This document shows positions 8,611 to 15,519 of a stretch of 64,000 nucleotides of DNA, one piece after another. The notes beneath the pieces are model-generated. The model was not told where the DNA came from, did not search any database, and saw only the letters and a program-made list of their open reading frames with translations. The DNA comes from DATGKG01 sp963783145 (GTDB lineage: Bacteria > Desulfobacterota > Binatia > Binatales > Binataceae). How positions within the stretch are numbered: position 1 is the stretch's first letter; each line of letters begins with the position of its first letter. Location: positions 496,001 to 560,000 of the forward strand of contig CAWAMM010000001.1 in the NCBI GenBank assembly GCA_963783145.1, given 5' to 3'. The position numbers and the translations under genes were made by a program.

Positions 8611-8730
8611 ATGCCGACAAAGAAACCTGCCAAAAAGATGACCAAGAAACAGATGAAAAAGACCAAGGGCGGACTGGCCGTCGGCGTAGGCGTCGGCAAA
8701 AAACCGATCGCCAAAGCGCTTATGGATTAA
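8611..8730 (+). CDS. Lys-rich 39-residue peptide with Gly-Gly motif, paralogue 1
   Basis: This small gene starts at ATG 8611 after GAAGGAAAAG and encodes 39 residues. The first 21 are Lys-rich and end KKMTKKQMKKTKGG. The rest is a Gly/Val-rich tail, LAVGVGVGKKPIAKALMD. A second copy at 14852 shares the N-terminal half and promoter but not the tail. Over 18 aligned codons the two differ at four synonymous sites and one replaced codon, which supports real coding under selection. Hydrophobic residues at -12 and -7, Gln at -8 and Gly-Gly at -2/-1 resemble double-glycine leader peptides, though the -4 Thr and high Lys content are atypical. A nucleic-acid-binding basic peptide is the alternative. 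No function is assigned. Confidence 0.75.
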   Translation: MPTKKPAKKMTKKQMKKTKGGLAVGVGVGKKPIAKALMD

Positions 8731-8763
8731 GGCGCCGCGCTTCTACGCCTTTTAAACCTCTTT

Positions 8764-8797
8764 GCGCCAGGTGGGATCTTCCGCCTGGCGCGTTTCG
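8764..8797 (+). terminator. Hairpin terminator after the first small peptide gene
   Basis: GCGCCAGG at 8764-8771 pairs with CCTGGCGC at 8784-8791, and the loop side can add GG/CC pairs. A T-rich run (GTTTCGTTTT) follows. It lies 34 bases after the peptide stop and makes that gene monocistronic. Confidence 0.7.
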
Positions 8798-8882
8798 TTT
8801 TACGAACCGCCGCCGCACGACAATACTCTCTCGATCGACCGGCTTTTTGACCGACGACGTATCTGGGATACTTCGGGCCACG

Positions 8883-11198
8883 ATGCCTATGGATAGAAAC
8901 GGCACAATGGCGGCTCGAACTGGAGCGATGGCAGGTCTGGTGATCCTGGGGGCAGGGGCTTCAGCCTGTGTCCTGGCGATGGTTCTCGGTTTGCGGATCG
9001 CGTTCGCGGCGCCCACGCCAACGCCTCCCGATGAGACCGCGCTCGAACATAACTTCGACGCCCTGATCACGCCGAACGACCTGCGCGACTGGATGAAGCT
9101 GCTTACCGCCGAGCCGAATCACGTCGGTTCGCCGCACGACAAGGCTAACAGTGACCAGATCCTTGCCTGGTTCAAGGAATGGGGATGGGACGCTCACATT
9201 GAGACTTTCTGGGTGCTCTACCCAACTCCGATCAGTGAGAGCCTGGAGCTGGAGGGGCCCAAGCCATTCAAAGCCACGCTGCAGGAGCCTCCGATTCCCG
9301 GCGACTCTAGCGCGACGGCGACCGATCCCGCGCTCCCCGCCTATGTCGATTACCAGAGCGACGGCGACGTGCGCGCTCCCCTGGTTTACGTCAACTATGG
9401 AATGCAGGACGACTATAAGACCCTTCAACGACTGGGAGTGAGCGTCAAGGACAAGATTGTCATTGCGCGCTACGGCGGCGGATGGCGCGGGGTGAAGCCC
9501 AAGCTGGCGCACGATCATGGCGCGATCGGCTGCATCATCTACTCGGAACCAAAGGACGATGGCTATTCGGTGGATGAGACTTATCCCTCGGGTCCGATGC
9601 GTCCACCGCGAGGTATCCAGCGCGGATCGGTCCTCGACATGGAGTACTACGCCGGCGATCCGCTCACCCCTGGAGTCGGCGCAACCAAAGATGTGAAGCG
9701 GCTGAAAATTTCCGAGGCGCCAACCATCCAGAAGATCCCGGTGCTGCCGATCTCGTACGCCGACGCGCAGGTCCTGCTCGAATCTCTCGGTGGACAGGTC
9801 GCGCCACCTCCCTGGCGTGGCACGCTGCCTATCACCTACCATGTTGGACCTGGCGATGCGGTCGTGCATCTGGCGGTCAAGTCTGATTGGAGTATCAAAC
9901 CTGTTTACGATGTCATCGCTACAATGAAAGGCTCGACCTATCCCGACCAATGGGTGGTTCGCGGCAATCATCACGATGGCTGGGTATTCGGCGCGAGCGA
10001 TCCAATGTCCGGTCAGGTGGCGCTGCTGGCCGAGGCGAAAGCTATCGGCGCCTTGGTGAAGAATGGATGGCAGCCCAGGCGCACCCTGGTCTATACCAGT
10101 TGGGACGGCGAAGAGCCGATGCTGCTGGGCTCGACCGAATGGGCGGAGGAGCATGGTCCGGAACTCAAGAGGAAGGCGCTTATCTACATCAACTCCGATG
10201 GCAACGAGCGAGGCTTTCTAGGAGTGGGGGGCAGTCCCGACTACCAGCACTTGGTGAATGAAGTAGCCGGGGTCGTAATCGATCCTGAGACCGGGGTTTC
10301 GATTGGCGAGCGGCTGCGCGCGAAGACACGGATCGAGGCGCTCACCTCCGGCGATGAGCGCGCCAAGGGCGAGGCCAAGATCGCGGCGGACAAGGACCGG
10401 GACTTTCTCATCGATCCGTTGGGATCAGGCTCCGACTTTTCGGGCTTTCTCGACCACTTGGGTATCCCGGCCTTGAACGTAGGTTTTTACGGAGAAGGAG
10501 AAGCCAATGGTGTCTATCATTCCCGCTATGACACCTTCGAGCATCACAGCAGATTTGTCGATCCCGGCTTCGTGTATGACAGCTTGTTAGCTAAGACGAC
10601 CGGTCGCATGATGTTGCGGCTCGGTGACGCGGATGTTCCGGTTCAGCGCGCGGGCCCATTCGCCGATGCGGTTGCGGAATACCTCGACCAGATAAAGAAG
10701 CTGGCCGACGAAAAACGCGACGAAGCGGAGGCACAAGCGGCCCTGCTGCGCGATCGGGCATATCAGCTGGCTGCCGATCCGACCAAATCCAGCGGTCTGC
10801 CCACCGTGCTTGACCGGGTACCACACCTGGAGTTCGCAGCGCTCGAAGATGCGGTAGATCACCTCAAGCGCAGCGCTAAAGCATATGATGAGGCGCTGGC
10901 AAAAAATGCCGCGAAACTTACTGCCTCGCAGGTCGCTCACTTGCAAGCGCTGATGTTCGATATCGATCAAACGCTTGCGCCCGAGGTCGGTCTGCCGGGA
11001 CGTAATTGGTACCGCAACCTCATCTACGCGCCCGGTCGCTACACCGGCTATGGGGTAAAGACGCTTCCGGGTGTACGCGAGGCGATCGAAGAGCAGCATT
11101 GGGACGAGGCTAACCGGTACGTCAAACTTACCGCGGCCGCGCTGAACGTCTACAGCGATCGCCTCGACAAGGCGACCGCGGTTTGTACGACGAAGTGA
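8883..11198 (+). CDS. Secreted M28-family glutamate carboxypeptidase II-like peptidase
   Basis: This 771-residue protein belongs to the M28B family (human GCPII/transferrin-receptor type), zinc exopeptidases that remove C-terminal Glu or similar residues. A membrane anchor or signal peptide (AGLVILGAGASACVLAMVLGL) is followed by a protease-associated domain and the catalytic domain. The expected ligands are present: H363 in GNHHDGW, D373 in FGASDP, E410-E411 in SWDGEEP, D439 in INSDGNERG and H546 in YHSRYDTFE. A helical dimerisation domain ends the protein. Start choice is uncertain: ATG at 8883, 8889 or 8907 all keep the signal, and TTG at 8847 is less likely. It is the only gene between the two small-peptide loci on this strand. 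Confidence 0.88.
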   Translation: MPMDRNGTMAARTGAMAGLVILGAGASACVLAMVLGLRIAFAAPTPTPPDETALEHNFDALITPNDLRDWMKLLTAEPNHVGSPHDKANSDQILAWFKEWGWDAHIETFWVLYPTPISESLELEGPKPFKATLQEPPIPGDSSATATDPALPAYVDYQSDGDVRAPLVYVNYGMQDDYKTLQRLGVSVKDKIVIARYGGGWRGVKPKLAHDHGAIGCIIYSEPKDDGYSVDETYPSGPMRPPRGIQRGSVLDMEYYAGDPLTPGVGATKDVKRLKISEAPTIQKIPVLPISYADAQVLLESLGGQVAPPPWRGTLPITYHVGPGDAVVHLAVKSDWSIKPVYDVIATMKGSTYPDQWVVRGNHHDGWVFGASDPMSGQVALLAEAKAIGALVKNGWQPRRTLVYTSWDGEEPMLLGSTEWAEEHGPELKRKALIYINSDGNERGFLGVGGSPDYQHLVNEVAGVVIDPETGVSIGERLRAKTRIEALTSGDERAKGEAKIAADKDRDFLIDPLGSGSDFSGFLDHLGIPALNVGFYGEGEANGVYHSRYDTFEHHSRFVDPGFVYDSLLAKTTGRMMLRLGDADVPVQRAGPFADAVAEYLDQIKKLADEKRDEAEAQAALLRDRAYQLAADPTKSSGLPTVLDRVPHLEFAALEDAVDHLKRSAKAYDEALAKNAAKLTASQVAHLQALMFDIDQTLAPEVGLPGRNWYRNLIYAPGRYTGYGVKTLPGVREAIEEQHWDEANRYVKLTAAALNVYSDRLDKATAVCTTK

Positions 11199-11291
11199 TC
11201 GTTAGCAGGGTGTCGAAAACGCCTTGAGGCGTACGAAATGGAGTTTCCTTTCAACACCCGGAATCCTAAAACTGGCCGCATTCCTTAATCT

Positions 11292-11356
11292 TCTCTCCCT
11301 ACTGGGAGAGATAAGAGTGAGGGCGCAGGCTGTTGAAAGGCTTTGTCAACAGCCTG
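11292..11356. repeat. Two adjacent intergenic hairpins between convergent genes
   Basis: TCTCTCCC (11292-11299) pairs with GGGAGAGA (11304-11311). CAGGCTGTTGA (11326-11336) pairs with TCAACAGCCTG (11346-11356). They lie between convergent genes and may terminate both transcripts. The first belongs to a CTCTCCC palindrome family also seen at 20559, 21261, 46844 and 51145. A looser pair, GGGTGTCGAAA with TTTCAACACCC, sits just upstream at about 11208-11262. Confidence 0.6.
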
Positions 11357-11393
11357 TTAGACCAATGCTATAGTAAAGGTTCCCCGTGCTCAG

Positions 11394-14300
11394 CTAAGGC
11401 ATTAGTCCGAATACTGCGACGCTGTTCGGAGTACCCACATACACTTTGCCGTTCGCGATGGTCGGCGTGATGTACTTGTTGTCCTGGAAGCTGTCCCTGC
11501 TGGAATTCTGATTGCTGTTGTATAACTCATGAGTTAACGTGCTCGCAGCGTACGCGTGTAACACGCCAGTGTTCCCATTTTCGACCGCCCACACAATAGC
11601 GTTGCTGGAACCGTTCGCGGATATGCTTGGGGTGGTGCCGGGGTAGCCGAAACTCTCGCTCGAACTCGACGATGGTGGCGTCACCAGCCGGGCCAGTGAA
11701 AATGCAAAAGCCTGCAGCGGCGCACTGACTCCGCCATAGTACAAGGTGTTGCTGAAGTAGGCCGGCATCGCATATTCGCCACTCGGCAATGCTCCCGCGA
11801 GGGTCTGATAAGCGTTGGCGTTGTTGGCGGTCGGATTGTACTTACCCATGTTGTCCCGATCCACCAGGTAGATGTTGCTGTCCTTGCCGGCGCCCACTGC
11901 GAGTTGCCTGGTGATGCCATTGACATCGACCATGTCCGGCAGCACCAAAGCCCCTCCCGATCCGAGGTCAACGTCACCGGAAGACTCGGAGCCGGTGTTG
12001 GACATGGTGAAATAATCGAACACGTGGAGTCCCCCGGAGGGCGACAATCTTATGAAAGCATTCCCATAGTCGCCACTACTCGGGAATCCATTGGTGGTGT
12101 TTGTATCGAAGGTGCCGTTGGCGTCGAGGAAGTAGATGTTGCCGAGGCTATCTGCGGCCGGCCCGGCGCCGGCCATCCAGATCGCCCCGTCACTGCCGTT
12201 GGGAATGACGTTCAAGACCGAATTCTGCACCAGCAGGTTCTGGGCGCTGATGGTATAAGAGATGATCCATCCGGTGTATTTGGGTATGTCGCAATGCGAA
12301 GCCCAGGTGGTGTAGATGACGCCGTTGAGCAGCAGGAGCCCGGCGCGCTCTTTGTATTGCTTTCCGACGAACGGAAGCACTCCATTGCTGCTGCCCGCGC
12401 CGTTTCCACTGACGGTGGCCGCAATCAGGATCGGTCCACCGAATTCCTCCGCGCCGCTGGTAAGGTCAAGCGCGTGCAGACGCTGGTAGTAGTTGCCCGA
12501 GGAGTCCTTGGACATCGCCACCAGGTAGATAATTCCATCCGACCCCGCAGAAGGATCTATGACCGGGGTAGAAGTGATACCGATTTGCGGTGAGACCTGG
12601 CCGCACGATCGATTATCCGAAGGACTTTCGCCGGTGCCCAGCATCGACTTGCTCCAGATGAGCGATCCACCGTCGGCGTCGAAGGCGTATGCGGTGTCAT
12701 TCTCGGTGACGGCGTAGAGAACATTATGCACGCCTTTTCCGGGAATACTTAGCTGAGCCTTGATCAGGGGTTGAGCATCGACCAGCCCATCAACCGACAC
12801 TTCAAACAGCTTGCCGAAAGAAGAAGAATTAACATTACTCAGGGTCAGGATCTGTTCGTTCAAGTTCTGCCCGGTGCGTGCGTTGTCGTTATGATAAGTG
12901 AGTACATCGGTCGGGACCGCAGCAGGCGCCGTGGTCGGAGTTGCGAACGGACTACCGGTCGGGGTTGGATTGCTGGATTGCGAAGCCGGGATTAATAGAA
13001 CCGCTTGCGCCGTCAGGACCGGAGCACCGCCCGACAGCGTGGCGGTCGCCGCGTATGTTGGAGATGCCAAGCCGGCGGGCGGCGCCGCCAGGTCGCCGAA
13101 CCCGAGCGAGAAGCCCTCTTGCGAAGAGGTTGTGTCAAAACGTCGGGTTATGGCGCCCGGTAGCGTAATGGCCGGACCTACACCACTCTGAGAGCCATAG
13201 AAGTAGACTTGCAGCTCGTTGTTATTGGCAGGAGTTAATGATGGAGCCGCAACTGAAAACGGACTCGATCCGGCCTTAGCCGTCCCCGTGGCACTATCGA
13301 TCGGCGACATGGCAGCATTTCGCCACGCGCCCATCGCACCGGCGGCGTATTGCGAGCTGATATTCCATACATCCGAAGCGGGTTCACCCGTTTCCGCCAC
13401 CTTGTAGTAGAGCCACGAGGTTATTTTGTTGCCATTGCTGACCGCATCGTGCCGAAGATTGGTCCAGCCGGTCGGTGCAGTAGGCACGTCGGCGCCGCTG
13501 GCGTCGTATACGAGAATCTCTGCGAGCAAAGTATCCCCGGGTTGGACTCCAGCCGGCAGACCCAGGGTAACCGTCGTAACCGGATTGCCTGCCGCCGCCA
13601 AAGGACCCGCGCCCACGAAGATGATCGACGTCGAGCCCGGCGTAGGCGCGATAGTCGCAGTCGCCGTGCTGGTTGTGGTGGCAGTCGGGGTGCTGGTCGC
13701 AGTCGGCGCTTTGGTTGCGGTCGCCGTCGCGGTAGGTGTCGCGCTTGCGGTCACGATCGCGGTCGGCGCCGTGGTGCCAGTGGCAGTAGGTGTAACCGCC
13801 GAGGTTGCGGTTAGGGTTGGCGTTGGAGTAGGACTGCCGGCTTGCGACGCCGGAATGAGTAGGACCGCCTGAGCGGTCATAACCGGAGCGTCTCCTGCTC
13901 GAGTTGCGGTGGCCGTGTAAGTGGGAGACGCGGTGCCCTCGGGTGGGGCGGCAAGGTCTCCGAAGCCGAGCGAAAAGCCTTCCTTTGAAGAGACTGCGTC
14001 AAAGCGCTGAGTTATCGCACCCGGTAGAGTAATAGTGGGCCCGACCGCCGTCTGAGAGCCATAAAAGTAGATCTGTAACTCATTGTTATTGGCTGGGGTT
14101 AATGATGGCGCCGCCTCTGAAAGCGGGCTGGCGCCGGCTTTACCCGCTCCCGAATCGCGGTCCAGCGGTGACAGCGCGCCGCCTCGCCATGCGCCCATCG
14201 CACCGGCCGCCCATTGGGAGCCGATGTTCCATCCGTACGATGCGGGCTCGTTCGAGCCTGCAACCCTGTAATACAACCAGCTGGTAATGTTGTTGCCATT

Positions 14301-14567
14301 GCTGGCCGAGTCATGACGGATGCTGGTCCAGCCATTCGGCGGAGCAGGAACATCTGAGCCGCTGCCATCCCATACGAGGATCTGGGCGACTAGGGTATCG
14401 CCGGACTGAACTCCCGCGGGCACGTCGATGGTTACCGTGCTGACCGGTCCGCTGAAGTCAGCCAGGGAACTCGCCCCGACGAAAGTGATCGACGCCGCGG
14501 CAGTGGTCGAGCTGAAAGCGGCCGCCATCCAGGCCAGAATTGCAACGATGAAGGCTTTTGAGATCAC
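11394..14567 (-). CDS. Secreted protein: two tandem repeats, Thr/Pro linker, PQQ-type beta-propeller
   Basis: A signal peptide (ISKAFIVAILAWMAAAF) leads to two homologous domains of about 215 residues, encoded at 13842-14489 and 12978-13628. Each starts [TI][IS][FI]FVGA-like and ends AQAVLLIPASQ. They are separated by about 70 residues of Thr/Pro/Ala-rich linker. The last 500 or so residues look like a quinoprotein-type propeller (LYAVTENDTAYAFDADGG, GKVYVGTPNSVAVFGL). GTG at 14567 is preferred because GGAGAGGA sits seven bases upstream; ATG at 14594 is in frame but lacks a site. An exported extracellular or surface protein is likely. No catalytic role can be assigned. Confidence 0.8.
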   Translation of the reverse strand: MISKAFIVAILAWMAAAFSSTTAAASITFVGASSLADFSGPVSTVTIDVPAGVQSGDTLVAQILVWDGSGSDVPAPPNGWTSIRHDSASNGNNITSWLYYRVAGSNEPASYGWNIGSQWAAGAMGAWRGGALSPLDRDSGAGKAGASPLSEAAPSLTPANNNELQIYFYGSQTAVGPTITLPGAITQRFDAVSSKEGFSLGFGDLAAPPEGTASPTYTATATRAGDAPVMTAQAVLLIPASQAGSPTPTPTLTATSAVTPTATGTTAPTAIVTASATPTATATATKAPTATSTPTATTTSTATATIAPTPGSTSIIFVGAGPLAAAGNPVTTVTLGLPAGVQPGDTLLAEILVYDASGADVPTAPTGWTNLRHDAVSNGNKITSWLYYKVAETGEPASDVWNISSQYAAGAMGAWRNAAMSPIDSATGTAKAGSSPFSVAAPSLTPANNNELQVYFYGSQSGVGPAITLPGAITRRFDTTSSQEGFSLGFGDLAAPPAGLASPTYAATATLSGGAPVLTAQAVLLIPASQSSNPTPTGSPFATPTTAPAAVPTDVLTYHNDNARTGQNLNEQILTLSNVNSSSFGKLFEVSVDGLVDAQPLIKAQLSIPGKGVHNVLYAVTENDTAYAFDADGGSLIWSKSMLGTGESPSDNRSCGQVSPQIGITSTPVIDPSAGSDGIIYLVAMSKDSSGNYYQRLHALDLTSGAEEFGGPILIAATVSGNGAGSSNGVLPFVGKQYKERAGLLLLNGVIYTTWASHCDIPKYTGWIISYTISAQNLLVQNSVLNVIPNGSDGAIWMAGAGPAADSLGNIYFLDANGTFDTNTTNGFPSSGDYGNAFIRLSPSGGLHVFDYFTMSNTGSESSGDVDLGSGGALVLPDMVDVNGITRQLAVGAGKDSNIYLVDRDNMGKYNPTANNANAYQTLAGALPSGEYAMPAYFSNTLYYGGVSAPLQAFAFSLARLVTPPSSSSSESFGYPGTTPSISANGSSNAIVWAVENGNTGVLHAYAASTLTHELYNSNQNSSRDSFQDNKYITPTIANGKVYVGTPNSVAVFGLMP

Positions 14568-14769
14568 AATTCGTCCTCTCCGCCAGGCCGCCATTGACTA
14601 CTAAATGTAGCGTATTCTTGACATCGAGGCAGTAAAAACTTCTGCGCCAACCACTCCCGCGCCGATGGTGACTCCCGCGGCGGAAGTTTATCAGTTCACT
14701 GAACGATGGCCCAGATGGATTCGAACGAGCGTGTTCAGTGCGGAAAAACGTCCCGTGAGGCTTGCTCGC

Positions 14770-14798
14770 TTGCCAGAATTCCGACTTCGCTCTATACA
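14770..14798 (+). promoter_or_regulatory. Predicted promoter of the second Gly-Gly small peptide gene
   Basis: TTGCCA at 14770-14775, a 17-base spacer and TATACA at 14793-14798 form a good sigma-70-type promoter. TCTATAC and TTGTAGGA are shared with the promoter region of the paralogue at 8611. Confidence 0.6.
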
Positions 14799-14851
14799 AC
14801 TTGTAGGATGATGATAGGTGAATAATTCCCCCATCAGCTACGAAGGAGAAA

Positions 14852-14971
14852 ATGATGCCTGCCAAAAAGAAACCTGCCAAGAAGATGACCACCAAACAGA
14901 TGAAGAAGACCAAAGGCGGCGCGAGTGTCGCCATGACGACGTCGGACGCCCTTCGCGCCAAGCGCCGTTAA
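14852..14971 (+). CDS. Lys-rich 39-residue peptide with Gly-Gly motif, paralogue 2
   Basis: This gene encodes 39 residues from ATG 14852 (a second ATG is at 14855), with a strong ribosome site GAAGGAGAA just upstream. The N-terminal half (MMPAKKKPAKKMTTKQMKK, then TKGG) matches the peptide at 8611. The tail after Gly-Gly is unrelated: ASVAMTTSDALRAKRR. A conserved leader with a variable tail and its own promoter is the arrangement of peptide precursors cut after Gly-Gly, but no C39 peptidase, peptide exporter or modifying enzyme is near. It is convergent with the K+ channel gene 41 bases away. Confidence 0.78.
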   Translation: MMPAKKKPAKKMTTKQMKKTKGGASVAMTTSDALRAKRR

Positions 14972-15012
14972 AATCTCGTTCTTTCAGGGCTTTGCCACCA
15001 CGACGGGCCGCA

Positions 15013-15474
15013 TCAGCGCTCGAGCGGACCCATTCGAGTCTGAATCAGGCGCTGAACCAGCGCGAAGATGAGGGCGGTGGTGATGCCGAACATTAGCATT
15101 CCATCGGCAGCCTCTAGCGGCCCCAGCAATTTCCACCGCGCTGACATGACTACATCGCCGTAGCCAAGGGTCGTGAAGTTGACGGCCGAATGATAGAAGG
15201 CGGTCGCGAAGTTTGAAAACTCGCCGCAGAACTCGAACACCAATGCCCATATGCCCATCTCCGCGAGGTGGCCCACGAGTGCCAACATCGTCGCACCGGC
15301 GATGAATGCGAGGTCGGTCGAGAACCGCGCGCCAAGCCTGCCCCGTTTCAGATCACGCCGAACTTCGCCGGCTATGATTCGCACGACGAGGCCTTGAACG
15401 ACGATCGTGCAGAGAGCGCTAGCCACTCCGACGAGCAGGGGATTGAGCAGTTCTGGTTGGTTCGAAGCAGCCAC
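15013..15474 (-). CDS. Small potassium channel with TLGYGD filter
   Basis: The 153-residue membrane protein has helices at about 12-34, 53-78 and 115-142. A pore loop (about 93-108) contains the K+ selectivity filter TTLGYGD. This fits the Ion_trans_2 pore family, in a three-helix form without a voltage sensor or cytoplasmic RCK/TrkA-N domain. It should conduct K+ across the inner membrane as a tetramer, with gating unknown. It lies 45 bases downstream of the sulfatase gene on the same strand and may be cotranscribed. Confidence 0.85.
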   Translation of the reverse strand: MAASNQPELLNPLLVGVASALCTIVVQGLVVRIIAGEVRRDLKRGRLGARFSTDLAFIAGATMLALVGHLAEMGIWALVFEFCGEFSNFATAFYHSAVNFTTLGYGDVVMSARWKLLGPLEAADGMLMFGITTALIFALVQRLIQTRMGPLER

Positions 15475-15519
15475 GTAGGACCCTGGCGTCGGAGTATAGC
15501 CCTGTCGCGAGGGATGCGA

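Noticed and set aside
13640..13840. Short tandem repeats that could suggest CRISPR or a microsatellite
   Set aside because: They encode the Thr/Pro/Ala linker of the secreted propeller protein and lack uniform repeats and spacers.
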